A stretch of DNA of 64,000 bases from Renibacterium salmoninarum ATCC 33209 (GCF_000018885.1 NC_010168.1:2914001-2978000), one strand, 5' to 3'. Shown: positions 1 to 9,330, counted from the stretch's first letter. The notes: generated by a model not told the origin, from the sequence alone. A program made the numbers and translations.

Positions 1-725
1 CGAACCTTGACCGCAGTCAGTTTTACCGTAACCTGAGCCGCTTCACCAGCGTGCTCGCCGCCAACCAACTTGGTGTCGAAAATTGCTTCTTCGTCAGTAC
101 TCAGGCCCTCAACGGCTTCGTCGAGACCTTCCAGCATGGTTCCTGCACCTACTTGGTAGGACAAGCCAGTGGCCGAATCGACGTCTTCATCGGCGATCTT
201 CGCGTTGATGTCGATTGTGATGAAGTCATCTTTAGCTGCCGGGCGATCCGCAGGCTTGAGCGTACCGAAGCGGCCGCGCAGATCGTCAAGCGCCTTCTGC
301 CGATCCTCATCGGACTGCTCGGCCGGTGCAACCTCGACGGTAATGCCAGCGTAATCAGGCAATTCAACCTCGGGACGAACGTCAACCTCGACCTTGAACT
401 TCAGTTCGCCGTCGGTAGCTGCCGGGTCCGGAACCTCGGTGATCTCGACCTCAGGACGAGACAGCGGGCGCAAACCCGTTTCAGCAACTGCGTTTTGGTA
501 CCAGCCATTGAGGCCTTCGTTAATTGCAGTTTCCAGAACGTAGCCACGTCCCACGCGCTGATCAATCAGACGGTTAGGAAATTTTCCCTTGCGGAAGCCC
601 GGGATTTGAACCTGCTCCGCGATGGTTTTATAAGCCTCGGCAATGCTCGGCTGCAGTTCCTCGAAAGGAACCTCAACGTCAAGCTTGACCCTGGTGGGTG
701 AGAGGTTTTCGACAGCGCTTTTCAC
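1..725 (-). CDS. tig: Trigger factor (partial, 3' end beyond left edge)
   Basis: Ribosome-associated chaperone and peptidyl-prolyl isomerase that meets nascent chains at the exit tunnel. The leftward reading frame starts at a GTG (725) with an AGGAG ribosome site about 9 bases upstream. It opens with the N-terminal ribosome-binding domain, including the conserved signature around GFRKGKFPN (residues ~43-51). It then runs through the PPIase domain and leaves the window after about 241 residues; the family is usually ~450-460 residues. Identification is strong from the N-terminal domain alone. No lesion is seen in the visible part. Confidence 0.95.
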   Translation of the reverse strand, partial: MKSAVENLSPTRVKLDVEVPFEELQPSIAEAYKTIAEQVQIPGFRKGKFPNRLIDQRVGRGYVLETAINEGLNGWYQNAVAETGLRPLSRPEVEITEVPDPAATDGELKFKVEVDVRPEVELPDYAGITVEVAPAEQSDEDRQKALDDLRGRFGTLKPADRPAAKDDFITIDINAKIADEDVDSATGLSYQVGAGTMLEGLDEAVEGLSTDEEAIFDTKLVGGEHAGEAAQVTVKLTAVKV

Positions 726-787
726 CGCTTAATACTCCTGAGATCAACTATGGATGGGGTGGTACAGATACTGCTGGTAATACCGAG

Positions 788-860
788 TCGGGGCGACAGG
801 ACTCGAACCTGCGGTCTCCTGCTCCCAAAGCAGGCGCGCTAGCCACTACGCTACGCCCCG
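788..860 (-). tRNA. tRNA-Pro (anticodon TGG)
   Basis: Leftward cloverleaf of 73 nt. The acceptor stem CGGGGCG pairs with CGCCCCG, the anticodon loop reads TTTGGGA (anticodon TGG), and the T arm contains GGTTCGAGTCC. The discriminator base is A and no CCA is encoded. It lies just upstream of tig on the same strand. Confidence 0.95.
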
Positions 861-1016
861 TAGTGCTCGAGATAGTCTACGGGTTCCTGGCGCTGGACGC
901 ACATCGGCCGGAAATTCGCGGCGATTCGCGCCTGCATTTGCCGTTCTCGGGCTCCGTATGATGTAGTTATATCCGGTCTTCCGGCAGCAGCGAAAGTTTC
1001 TGCGGGCTGGCACAGC

Positions 1017-1087
1017 GGGGATGTAGCTTAATGGTAAAGCCTCAGTCTTCCAAACTGATTACGCGGGTTCGATTCCCGTCATCCCCT
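1017..1087 (+). tRNA. tRNA-Gly (anticodon TCC)
   Basis: Rightward 71-nt cloverleaf. The acceptor GGGGATG pairs perfectly with CATCCCC, the anticodon loop holds TCC (CTTCCAA), and the T arm is GCGGGTTCGATTCCCGT. It is followed directly by a hairpin terminator. Confidence 0.95.
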
Positions 1088-1094
1088 CGCAAGA

Positions 1095-1120
1095 AAGCCT
1101 CGACTTCGGTCGGGGCTTTT
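1095..1120 (+). terminator. Rho-independent terminator after tRNA-Gly
   Basis: AGCCTCGAC, loop TTCG, then GTCGGGGCT followed by TTTT. It sits eight bases after the tRNA and is the expected end of its transcript. Confidence 0.8.
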
Positions 1121-1136
1121 GCATTTCCTGGCCAGA

Positions 1137-2015
1137 CTAGCCGAGCTGGCAGCTTGGGCAAAAAAACAGGTTGCGGCCGGCTAAGACCGAACCCGCAATC
1201 TCAGTTCCGCAGCTGAAACATGGTTGGCCGACCCGTTTGTATACATAGTGCACATCCGCTGGTTCGTCACAATCTCCAGGCTCGGTAGTGATGATTCGGC
1301 CATCCGTCACGCCTCGGTTCAAAAGCACGACGGCGTCGAGCCACAGCTCTCGCGCTTTGGTAATGCTGAGCTGCTTACCGCTGAGCATCGGGTTAATTTT
1401 GGCCCGGAAGAGCAATTCCGCGCGATACACATTGCCGATCCCTGCTACAACGTTCTGGGCCATCAGCAGCACTGCTACCGGTCTTGCACTCGAGCGAACC
1501 CTACGCAGAAATTCTGCTTCGCCGGCCAGCGTTGCCTCCTGGCCGGAATTCAACGGATCTGGTCCAAGCTTGGCTTGAATGGCGCGTGCTTCAGCCGCTG
1601 TGAGCACCTCGCAGGCGCTTGGACCGCGCAGATCCGCCCAGCCGTGCTGCGAAACCAGTCGAAGCCGTACAGCACCTATTGGTTCCGGTGGCCCTTTATA
1701 CGGCAGGTCCTCAGATGCTAGTTCCCGCTCGCCAAGCCGCCGTGGGGCTCCGATGCTCGACGCTCCCCGAAAGGTCGCGTCACCGCCAAAGTCCCAAGCT
1801 CCGTATAAACCTAGATGAACGCGCAAAATGGCTTGATTGCTAAATTGAACAAAAAGCTGCTTGCCGTGCGCCCTGGCTGCTACCAGAATCTCGCCATCAA
1901 TTCTGGCGGCACCAGCCGCAAACCGACCTTGCGGGCTCATAGCGTTGAGTTTTTGTTGAGCGAAGACGTCCTGCAACTGGGTGGCTAAGCGATGAATAGT
2001 GTGACCTTCCGGCAC
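1137..2015 (-). CDS. nei: Fpg/Nei-family DNA glycosylase (endonuclease VIII-like)
   Basis: Base-excision repair glycosylase/AP lyase acting on oxidised pyrimidines. The mature N-terminus PEGHTIHR is the Nei/Nei2 form of the catalytic PE motif; proline 2 is the Schiff-base nucleophile once the initiator is removed. Residues ~175-205 contain the helix-two-turn-helix region (GIGNVYRAELLFRA). The C-terminus has a zinc finger with Cys pairs in CFSCG and CPSCQ. Length is 292 aa, normal for the family. The start is GTG at 2015, preceded by an AAGGCGG ribosome site. Its neighbour on the same strand is an unrelated surface-protein gene. Confidence 0.93.
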   Translation of the reverse strand: MPEGHTIHRLATQLQDVFAQQKLNAMSPQGRFAAGAARIDGEILVAARAHGKQLFVQFSNQAILRVHLGLYGAWDFGGDATFRGASSIGAPRRLGERELASEDLPYKGPPEPIGAVRLRLVSQHGWADLRGPSACEVLTAAEARAIQAKLGPDPLNSGQEATLAGEAEFLRRVRSSARPVAVLLMAQNVVAGIGNVYRAELLFRAKINPMLSGKQLSITKARELWLDAVVLLNRGVTDGRIITTEPGDCDEPADVHYVYKRVGQPCFSCGTEIAGSVLAGRNLFFCPSCQLG

Positions 2016-2040
2016 TTTATCCGCCTTTCAGTTCGGTACA

Positions 2041-2087
2041 AAAAAGTCGATGGCGGACCAGATGATTTGGGTCCGCCACCGACTTTA
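2041..2087 (-). terminator. Terminator of the surface-protein gene
   Basis: A 14-bp inverted repeat (GTCGRTGGCGGACC and its complement, one mismatch) with a ~10-base loop. On the minus strand it is followed by a run of T (TTTTTT), in the right place to end the leftward transcript of the SdrD-B protein gene. Confidence 0.8.
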
Positions 2088-2127
2088 TCAACGCAGCTTA
2101 GATGCTGTTGTCTGTGTCAATTTCAAA

Positions 2128-4032
2128 TCATGCTTCTCGACGCCGCCGAGCGAAGAAAACTGATGCTGCACCAGCAACCAACAGACCGCCGCCAACAGCG
2201 AATCCGATGATTGTTCCGGCTGCCCCGGTATTGGCCAATACCGCCGACGCCGGAACCATATCGACCGAGCCGCATCCCAGCACCTGAGAACCCTGTTTGA
2301 AGATGCCAACGTTCATTTTCAAATCTTGCCCCGAGTTCAAACTGAACACCGGTGTCACTCCGTTCACATCCGCGTCGGAACCTGGCTTACCTGTACTTGG
2401 GTCAATACACTGCGGCGAAAATTCATAGCCAGCAGGTAAACGAAACCGAAACTGGTAAGTAGTGGCGACCCTTAGATCTTGGTAGAAATAGATATCGGTA
2501 AATGACGACGCATTTACGCGGCTCCAGGGCTGGTCAGGTCCGGTCCGAACGTCGTAGTCCGGCGAATTAGCGCCGGCTTCCCCCGGATCGCGTTTCCCAT
2601 TCCCGTTGTCATCAATGAAGTAGCTTCCCTGGATCGTTGCAAACCTCTTTACGCCGACTTCCCGCACCGTCGCTTGACCTTGGACTGGAACTTCAAACTT
2701 AGCCGTAGAAACGGACCCAGGTTCGGTGGTCAGGACCTCAGAACGACCTAGAAAAAATCCAAATTGATAATACCCAACTGGCAGGCCCGAGAAGGAAAAA
2801 CTTCCATCCGCCCCGGTGGTCGTTTGGAAATCCATAAAAGGGCTCCCGCTCGAATCAAGCACATTAACTTCGACACCGGGAAGGCCACTCTCGACCTCGT
2901 TTCGAATACCATCACCATTTTTATCTTCAAATAGCAGACCCAAGGCGACAGGTGTCCTGGCCTTCACCAACGCGAAATTTACATTTTCGACCTTGCTGGG
3001 CGAACCGAGTGTCAGTTTTGCCTGGGCAGAGACCGGACTAAGAAGGCTAATGTAGCTGCCTTGAGCCGCTTGATTGAATTCATACCCGGTCGGCGCTAAG
3101 GCAGTTACCCAACAAGCGTCAGGAGCCAGGTATTTGAAGCCATAGAATCCGTCTGCGTTAGAAACTTGCCAAGGCAACCCTCGCCCAGCAACATCAGTTG
3201 CCGAATCACCAACCTGTTTGCTCGCGTATAAAAGTGTTTTCACGCCTGCCACAGTTGGCTCACCCAAGTCCAAGACACCGTTGCGGTTCAAATCTTCAAA
3301 ATAGACACCGCCGAAAGCCACATCTCCCAGAAGTGCTGGGTAATTGATCTTTCCTGTTTCACCAGCCTTGACGTCCAGGAAATTAATGATGCCCTTGTAG
3401 CGCTCATCGCCAGGATCCGTATATTCCGGAGTGGTATAGGTGTCGCTGACCGGCAACACGGTTTTCACGACGTAACTGCCTGGCGCTAAGTCTGGAAAGT
3501 GGTACCTGCCATTGTCATCAGTTAGTTGCTCAGCAACTGGATTCTTTTTAGTGTCGAGTGCCGCATTCCCCTGGCGATCGATAGGCAAAACTCTCGACCC
3601 TGCGATTCCTGGCTCTCCAGGATCAGGATCGCCATTTCCATTTTTGTCATCAAAGACAAATCCGGCAATCGATGCTGGTGTTTCCGCAGCGCTGGCGCTC
3701 GGCGTGGCCTCATCAAACTTCGCCGAAACATCAGTAGCCGGCGGCTTCTGAACTTCAGGTTGCATGGAAGGAGACGGCGATTCCGTTGCGCTAGCGCTCG
3801 GCGTAGCCTCATCAGGTTTCGCCGATGCATCAGTGGCTGGCGCCGTCGCGGCCTGCGACGTGCTCGACTCTCCCAATGGTGGAACCTCCGCCTCGGCAGG
3901 GATCGCGGCTCCCATCAGAGAAAACGCTACCCCCAACGAAGCAACTAAAACTGTGGCCCGACGGAATCCTTGTCCGCAACGCCCCTCGCTGTTCAAGCTT
4001 TCGTCTTCTCGACGGTAAAAGAGGGATTTCAT
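2128..4032 (-). CDS. Sortase-anchored surface protein with SdrD-B-like repeats
   Basis: Predicted cell-wall protein of 634 aa. The start ATG at 4032 has AGGAG 8 bases upstream; a GTG nine bases earlier overlaps that site and is less likely. A long signal peptide (basic, then hydrophobic, cleaved near AEAEV) is followed by a Ser/Thr/Pro/Ala-rich stalk (residues ~50-110) with an internal repeat (DEATPSAS twice). Four or so SdrD-B/Cna-B-like beta domains follow. Each has an acidic calcium-binding loop of the type DDKNGNGDPDPGEPG, EDLNRNGVLDLGEP, EDKNGDGIRNEVESG and DDNGNGKRDPGEAG. The C-terminus has an LANTG sortase signal, a hydrophobic span and the tail RRRREA. A role in adhesion is inference. 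It separates nei from rpiB, so it may be an insertion into an older order. Confidence 0.88.
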   Translation of the reverse strand: MKSLFYRREDESLNSEGRCGQGFRRATVLVASLGVAFSLMGAAIPAEAEVPPLGESSTSQAATAPATDASAKPDEATPSASATESPSPSMQPEVQKPPATDVSAKFDEATPSASAAETPASIAGFVFDDKNGNGDPDPGEPGIAGSRVLPIDRQGNAALDTKKNPVAEQLTDDNGRYHFPDLAPGSYVVKTVLPVSDTYTTPEYTDPGDERYKGIINFLDVKAGETGKINYPALLGDVAFGGVYFEDLNRNGVLDLGEPTVAGVKTLLYASKQVGDSATDVAGRGLPWQVSNADGFYGFKYLAPDACWVTALAPTGYEFNQAAQGSYISLLSPVSAQAKLTLGSPSKVENVNFALVKARTPVALGLLFEDKNGDGIRNEVESGLPGVEVNVLDSSGSPFMDFQTTTGADGSFSFSGLPVGYYQFGFFLGRSEVLTTEPGSVSTAKFEVPVQGQATVREVGVKRFATIQGSYFIDDNGNGKRDPGEAGANSPDYDVRTGPDQPWSRVNASSFTDIYFYQDLRVATTYQFRFRLPAGYEFSPQCIDPSTGKPGSDADVNGVTPVFSLNSGQDLKMNVGIFKQGSQVLGCGSVDMVPASAVLANTGAAGTIIGFAVGGGLLVAGAASVFFARRRREA

Positions 4033-4137
4033 ATCCCGCACTCCTGTGCTCTTATTGCGATACCAAGGCCTATCCAGCTCATATCGCGTACTTGATATCG
4101 GTCCTTGCTGGTCCGACTCTTCAATTATCCATCGAAT

Positions 4138-4156
4138 TTATCAAACGATTTGATAA
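4138..4156. promoter_or_regulatory. Perfect palindromic operator candidate
   Basis: TTATCAAACGATTTGATAA is an 8-bp inverted repeat with a 3-base centre. It lies about 105 bases upstream of the surface-protein start codon. A second copy sharing AAACGATTTGATAA but with a degenerate left arm is at 4324-4337, next to the rpiB stop. The binding protein is unknown; the size and symmetry fit a dimeric repressor. The role is inference. Confidence 0.45.
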
Positions 4157-4275
4157 CGACTTGGGCGAAATTTCTCAGCTTTTATTCCGTCAAAATCAGA
4201 GGGAGTGCAAGTTGAGCCAGTCAGGCCAGCCGAGGATTAACCACTCGGGCAAAACACCTAGCCTGCGCACGCCAA

Positions 4276-4307
4276 TTACCTGAATCATCCACCGATGATT
4301 CAGGTAA
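4276..4307. terminator. Hairpin downstream of rpiB
   Basis: A 13-bp perfect inverted repeat (TTACCTGAATCAT, 6-base loop, complement) located 67 bases past the rpiB stop. It has no clear T run on the minus strand, so it is either a weak or factor-assisted terminator or an RNA-stabilising structure. Confidence 0.5.
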
Positions 4308-4373
4308 AGCAATCTTATTTAGAAAACGATTTGATAAAGGCCCAGCTCCACCATCAGCATGGCTGGGACACAG

Positions 4374-4856
4374 CTAGTCTTGGACCTGACCGGTTTGTTC
4401 GAAATGAGCGATTTTGCCGATGCGCCGCACATGCCGCTCACCATCGCTAAACGGCTCCGCAAGGAACGCTTCGATGAGGCCAGTTGCTTCATCGACGCTG
4501 TGTTGACGCCCACCAACTGCGACCACATTTGCATCATTATGTTCGCGGGCCAGCTTTGCGGTCTCTAGGTTCCAAACAAGCGCCGCTCGGATGCCTTCGA
4601 CCTTGTTAGCCGCAATCTGTTCACCATTTCCAGAGCCACCCAGAACAATTCCTAATGCGAAAACACCAGCTTTAGTGTCCGCCATCGCTGCCTGCGCCGC
4701 ATGGATACAAAACGCCGGGTAGTCGTCCTCCGGGTCGTAGGAACTTGGTCCGTGATCAATCACTTCATAGCCGCGATCGCCAAGATGCGAAATCAGGTGA
4801 GCGCTAAGCTCAAGGCCGGCGTGATCAGTGGCAATGTGAACGCGGGGGGTAGACAT
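4374..4856 (-). CDS. rpiB: Ribose-5-phosphate isomerase B
   Basis: Interconverts ribose-5-phosphate and ribulose-5-phosphate in the non-oxidative pentose phosphate pathway. Length is 160 aa. The N-terminal segment VHIATDHAGLELS and the GGSGNGEQIAANK loop are the RpiB/LacAB active-site signatures. The C-terminal part RQHSVDEA and HVRRI is also typical. The chosen start (MSTPRV, 4856) has AGGAGAAC just upstream; an in-frame upstream extension of 18 codons lacks such a site. The membrane-protein gene ends 40 bases upstream on the same strand. Confidence 0.95.
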   Translation of the reverse strand: MSTPRVHIATDHAGLELSAHLISHLGDRGYEVIDHGPSSYDPEDDYPAFCIHAAQAAMADTKAGVFALGIVLGGSGNGEQIAANKVEGIRAALVWNLETAKLAREHNDANVVAVGGRQHSVDEATGLIEAFLAEPFSDGERHVRRIGKIAHFEQTGQVQD

Positions 4857-4896
4857 AGTTCTCCTCGGATTAGTAATTGATTCTGTATCGAGCGTA

Positions 4897-5877
4897 CTAG
4901 CTTTCGGCACCAGTCGTCCCGCGCCGTTTCAGTAAATAACTGGCGAGCTCGTTTGCGCCCTGGCTCCTTGGCACGCTGACAAGCAGCCCGGGCCCAGCGC
5001 TCAGCTTGATGTGCAATGCCAAGCCATTGGTGGTGAGGAATTGACGCGTGCCGTTGATCCAACGCCAGCCTGGGCCGCCCCGCTGCCAAAGCGCCACTTC
5101 TTCCGCCTCGGCGCTCTCAATCTCTTCGAGCCCGAGATGGACCACGGTGAGAACTCCAACCAGCTTCAGCCGTAGTTGAGGCCGCTGGCGCTCTCCGCCG
5201 TCGATAGTCACACTGCCAAAGAGCAGCAACGCCAGTAACAGCAGGATCAGCACTAGCGTCAAGGAAATCCAAGGGCTCATTAGCAGCAGTAATCCCCCGA
5301 CCAAAAAAGCGATCATCGCCAGCAGCACAAAGCTAGAGCTTCGCATATGGACCCAATACTTTATTCGTGGCATACCAGCGAGTGCGGCGCTCTCTGTCGC
5401 AAGCGCTCGTTCATCATTTTGATTCCAGCGCGGGATCGGTTGAAAGACAAAGAACATTACGATGCCGAGCGCTAAGGCAGCGCCCGAACCTAGCGCAAAA
5501 ACTGTGGCATCGAAACCGCCATCATCAGCAGAACTAACTCCTTGCTGACCCATTAGTAATCCGGCCGAAATTGAGGCAATAAGCAAGCTCCAGAAAATAG
5601 CCGCCGCCATAAAAACCCTACGCAACCACCGTCTGTGCAATCTTGCGCCCGCCAGAGCCCCCAAAACTGAACCAACGACACCTATCAATAGTGCGGCGAG
5701 CAGCACAAATGCCGGAAAGGCGACGCTCCAATCGGCACGGTGCCCTTGCCAGTGCACTCCCATGGGTTCCGGTGCATTGCGTCGTAATATCAAGGCAACC
5801 GCGGCAAAGCAGAAAGCCACGGCCCACGGAAATCCGATGCCGAAGGCCGTGAATCGCCTGTCGAAACGTTCGGTCAT
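4897..5877 (-). CDS. Multi-pass membrane protein, DUF1648-like N-terminus
   Basis: 326 aa with hydrophobic spans at about residues 10-30, 50-75, 88-108, 125-145 and a pair at 180-215. The segment between the first two spans (NAPEPMGVHWQGHRADW) resembles the DUF1648 pattern, in which a short His-x-Asn/Gln-Gly stretch follows the first helix. The C-terminal ~90 residues are soluble and end in a region with PH-like beta-strand spacing (LALHIKLSAGPGLLVSV). Its start overlaps the stop of the upstream aspartate-dehydrogenase-like gene (ATGA), so the two are translationally coupled. The function is unknown. Confidence 0.8.
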   Translation of the reverse strand: MTERFDRRFTAFGIGFPWAVAFCFAAVALILRRNAPEPMGVHWQGHRADWSVAFPAFVLLAALLIGVVGSVLGALAGARLHRRWLRRVFMAAAIFWSLLIASISAGLLMGQQGVSSADDGGFDATVFALGSGAALALGIVMFFVFQPIPRWNQNDERALATESAALAGMPRIKYWVHMRSSSFVLLAMIAFLVGGLLLLMSPWISLTLVLILLLLALLLFGSVTIDGGERQRPQLRLKLVGVLTVVHLGLEEIESAEAEEVALWQRGGPGWRWINGTRQFLTTNGLALHIKLSAGPGLLVSVPRSQGANELASYLLKRRGTTGAES

Positions 5878-6647
5878 CAGATAAACATCCCATTCGGCTG
5901 AGCTAATCGACGAAGCCCTGAATAGAGCGAACGCGCCGTCAGTCCGCTGCTGCGCGGCTGCTCCGGATCTGGCTCATTTCGAATAAGAAACTGATACTCA
6001 CCGGCGCTGCCCGAGGCCGAAATTCGATGCTCAGTCAACACTGCGGCAGGATCGGCCAGCAGTTCAATTTCTACCGAGACTTTTGGGCCAACCGCAAGCG
6101 ATAAGGCGAAAGCCACATTGAGCGAAGCAGGAAATTTACCCACAGCCTGTTCGGGAGATCCGTTGAAGAGCCGAATAGGCGCCGTTGCCTCACGTAGTTG
6201 TGTCTGTTCATTGGCGCTCATCCAGCTCTGAAGTAAGGCACGCGGCAATTTACGTGTCTGCAAGGTGACGTTTTCGAGACCACCCGAGGCAGAGGCAGCC
6301 TGTAACAAATCTAAGCCGCCAATCGCGCCGATCGTCGGAAAATGTCGCCCGGGACCTGCCGAAAGTTTCATGCGTAAATCTTGGTTCGCCAGCGCGCCAA
6401 TCGAGCTAATGAGAAAGTCGTTACCGTGAGCGATGACCGTCGGACCGAACTCAGCAACCGCGTCGATGCCGGCCGCTTCCACTACTGTTTCCGCGCCAGC
6501 TAACGCGGCATAAACATCCGGCGAAAGGGCGCCTGAAGACTGGCGGCTAAGTACCGCAACGACGTCGAACGCGGCGTCCGAGGCAAGGTGACCGCGCAGT
6601 CTTCTGGAAATCGCACCGTCACCGATGATCGCAACAGAATGAACCAT
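5877..6647 (-). CDS. Aspartate dehydrogenase-like oxidoreductase
   Basis: 256 aa. It has an N-terminal Rossmann fold (VAIIGDGAISRRLRGHL, residues ~5-21) and the SSIGALANQDL and GAIGGLDLLQAA segments that mark the L-aspartate dehydrogenase/homoserine-dehydrogenase-like catalytic domain. The C-terminal part (GKFPASLNVAFALSLA) fits NadX-type enzymes, which oxidise L-aspartate to iminoaspartate. The physiological substrate is not proven. It is coupled by a 4-base overlap to the downstream membrane-protein gene and is divergent from pepN, leaving a ~120-bp promoter region. Confidence 0.78.
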   Translation of the reverse strand: MVHSVAIIGDGAISRRLRGHLASDAAFDVVAVLSRQSSGALSPDVYAALAGAETVVEAAGIDAVAEFGPTVIAHGNDFLISSIGALANQDLRMKLSAGPGRHFPTIGAIGGLDLLQAASASGGLENVTLQTRKLPRALLQSWMSANEQTQLREATAPIRLFNGSPEQAVGKFPASLNVAFALSLAVGPKVSVEIELLADPAAVLTEHRISASGSAGEYQFLIRNEPDPEQPRSSGLTARSLYSGLRRLAQPNGMFI

Positions 6648-6768
6648 GGAATCAGTCTGTCAGGTCAACATGACGCAGCGGCTCTTTTGACTGCAAAGCC
6701 GTGGAAGAATGGTCCAATGTCAGCCCGGTCACATTGCGGGAGAATTCGGTATGCCCCGGAGGCCCACT

Positions 6769-9330
6769 TTGCCAGGAATGAACCTGACCCGTTCGGAAGC
6801 ACGTACCCGTGCCGAAAATATCGTCGTCGAATCCTATGCCGTCGAGCTCGATCTGACCCGCGGTGCGCGGGTCTTTGGTTCCACCACCACCGCGCGGTTT
6901 ACCGCTACCGCTGGCAGCGCCAGCTTTATCGATGCCATTACGGACGCCGTGCACTCAGTTACTCTCAACGGCACAGAACTTGACCCGTCGGAAGTTTCCG
7001 ACGGGGTTTTTATCAAGCTTCCTGGTTTGGCCGAGCACAACGAGCTCACCGTTGTTGCCGATGCGCTCTATACCAATACTGGTGAAGGCTTGCACCGATT
7101 CGTTGACCCGGTAGACGACGAAGTCTATTTGTACAGTCAATTTGAGGTACCCGACTCGCGTCGAGTTTTTGCTGTGTTTGAACAGCCAGACCTCAAAGCG
7201 ACCTTTCAATTCACCGTAACTGCGCCGGCTCACTGGGACGTTGTTTCCAATTCAACAACGCCGGAGCCTTCCGAAACCAGCTCCAACTCTCAGGGCGGCG
7301 CTAAGCGAACTTGGGCATTTGAACCAACTGCGAAAATCTCCTCGTACATCACTGCCTTGATCGCCGGACCGTACCAAAGCGTACGTAGCGAACTAACCAG
7401 CTCGGACGGACGGATCATTCCACTCGGCGTCTTTGCCCGCAAGTCACTTATGCAATACCTGGACGCAGAGAATATCTTCGAATTGACTCGCCAGGGCTTC
7501 GAATTTTACGAAAAGCAGTTTGGCGCTCCCTACCCGTTCAGCAAATACGATCAGCTCTTTGTGCCAGAATTCAACGCTGGCGCAATGGAAAACGCTGGCG
7601 CCGTGACTTTCTTGGAAAGCTACGTCTTCCGTTCCAAAGTTACCGAAGCTTTGATCGAACGCCGTGCTATTACCATCCTGCACGAACTGGCGCACATGTG
7701 GTTTGGCGATCTGGTCACCATGCGTTGGTGGAACGATTTGTGGCTCAATGAGTCCTTTGCAGAGTTCATGTCCACGCTGGCCGCTGCCGAGGCGACTGAA
7801 TTTACCCAGGCCTGGACCACCTTCACTTCAATGGAAAAGTCTTGGGCCTACCGGCAGGATCAGCTTCCGTCCACGCATCCAATCGTCGCGGAAATCCGGG
7901 ATTTGGAAGACGTTCAGGTCAATTTCGATGGCATCACCTACGCCAAGGGTGCCTCAGTCTTGCGCCAGTTAGTTGCTTGGGTGGGCCAAGAAGAGTTCAT
8001 GGCGGGCGTGCGCGCTTATTTCGAAAAGCACTCTTGGGGTAACACCGAGCTCACAGATCTGCTCGGCGAGCTAGAAGTCTCTAGCGGTCGCGACCTCAAA
8101 GAATGGTCCAAACTTTGGCTAGAAACCGCGGGCGTAAATACCCTACGCGCACAGTTCGACGCGGATGCCGACGGCGTCATTACCGCTTTCGCAATCTCGC
8201 AAACTGCGATTGCTGACTACCCAACAATTCGCCCACATCGCCTGGCCGTTGGCTTTTACAACTTGGACGCGACGGGAAAGCTTGTGCGAACCCATCGCGT
8301 TGAACTAGACATCGACGGCGAGCGTACCGAAGTTGCCAAGCTAGTCGGCTTGGCTCGACCAGATCTAGTGCTGCTCAACGATGATGACCTTGCCTACGCA
8401 AAGATTCGTCTCGATGAGCACTCGCTGGCCACCGCGACTAAGCACGTCAAGGATTTTGCCGAGTCCTTGCCCCGGACTTTGGCTATGGCCTCGGCTTGGG
8501 ACGCTGCGCGTGACGGTGAGACGCCAGCTCGGGCCTATGTCGACTTGATCCTGGCCAACATTGGCGCAGAAACTGACTCCTCCGTGATCACAGTCCTGTT
8601 GCGCCAGTTGGCTAAAACTTTGACTTTCTACGTCGCACCCGAGGCGCAGCATGAAGCCAAAATCAATGCTGCCGAGCGGTTGTGGGCGTTATTCACCGCA
8701 ACCGCACCAAGCTCCGACTCACAGTTGCAGTTTGTGAAGACTTTTGCTCAGCTAGCCCAAATCTCTGGGCACTTGGACTTGGTCACTGATCTGCTGAGCG
8801 GTGACTATCGCGTAGATGGACTCGATATCGATCAAGATCTGCGCTGGGAACTGGTGAGTTCACTGGTCGCTGGCGGCCGTCTCGACCAGACCGGAATTGA
8901 CGCCGAGCTGGAGCGAGATCATACCCAAACCGGGCAACTCGCTGCCGCCAGCGCAACTGCCGCGATTCCCACTGCCGAGGCAAAACAAGCCGTCTGGGAC
9001 GCCGTTGTGGTTGATGGCAGCATGCCAAATGCGGCTCAGCGGGCGGCCATCGGCGGATTCGGCCGGGTACATGACAGCGCCTTGCTGGTACCCTTCCGCG
9101 CAAAGTACTTTGCCTCGATCCGCACGGTTTGGGAAGAGAAATCTCACGAAATCTCCTCATCCATTGTCAACGGGCTCTTTCCCGCGCTGCCGGTCTCGGC
9201 GGAGACTATCGCTGCCACTGACCAGTTCCTGGCTGAATTGGGCACTCAAACACCGGCGCTACGTCGTCTGGTCCTAGAAAACCGGGATGGTGTGGCCCGC
9301 GCTTTGAAAGCACAAGCTGCGGATAACTAA
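6769..9330 (+). CDS. pepN: Aminopeptidase N (M1 family metallopeptidase)
   Basis: Zinc exopeptidase releasing N-terminal residues from peptides, 853 aa. The M1 signatures are complete: GAMEN exopeptidase motif (NAGAMENAGAVTF, ~residues 268-280), zinc site HELAHMWFG with the distal Glu in WLNESFAEF, and a downstream Tyr in GITYAKGAS. The C-terminal ERAP1-like helical domain is full length. The TTG at 6769 is preferred as start because GGAGG lies 6 bases upstream and the protein then begins LPGMNLTRSEAR, as in actinobacterial PepN. A longer in-frame extension to 6709 has no ribosome site. A strong hairpin follows the stop. Confidence 0.95.
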   Translation: MPGMNLTRSEARTRAENIVVESYAVELDLTRGARVFGSTTTARFTATAGSASFIDAITDAVHSVTLNGTELDPSEVSDGVFIKLPGLAEHNELTVVADALYTNTGEGLHRFVDPVDDEVYLYSQFEVPDSRRVFAVFEQPDLKATFQFTVTAPAHWDVVSNSTTPEPSETSSNSQGGAKRTWAFEPTAKISSYITALIAGPYQSVRSELTSSDGRIIPLGVFARKSLMQYLDAENIFELTRQGFEFYEKQFGAPYPFSKYDQLFVPEFNAGAMENAGAVTFLESYVFRSKVTEALIERRAITILHELAHMWFGDLVTMRWWNDLWLNESFAEFMSTLAAAEATEFTQAWTTFTSMEKSWAYRQDQLPSTHPIVAEIRDLEDVQVNFDGITYAKGASVLRQLVAWVGQEEFMAGVRAYFEKHSWGNTELTDLLGELEVSSGRDLKEWSKLWLETAGVNTLRAQFDADADGVITAFAISQTAIADYPTIRPHRLAVGFYNLDATGKLVRTHRVELDIDGERTEVAKLVGLARPDLVLLNDDDLAYAKIRLDEHSLATATKHVKDFAESLPRTLAMASAWDAARDGETPARAYVDLILANIGAETDSSVITVLLRQLAKTLTFYVAPEAQHEAKINAAERLWALFTATAPSSDSQLQFVKTFAQLAQISGHLDLVTDLLSGDYRVDGLDIDQDLRWELVSSLVAGGRLDQTGIDAELERDHTQTGQLAAASATAAIPTAEAKQAVWDAVVVDGSMPNAAQRAAIGGFGRVHDSALLVPFRAKYFASIRTVWEEKSHEISSSIVNGLFPALPVSAETIAATDQFLAELGTQTPALRRLVLENRDGVARALKAQAADN

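Noticed and set aside
51..701. Rightward open frame of 216 codons at the left edge
   Set aside because: It is the antisense shadow of trigger factor, whose domains are clear on the other strand.
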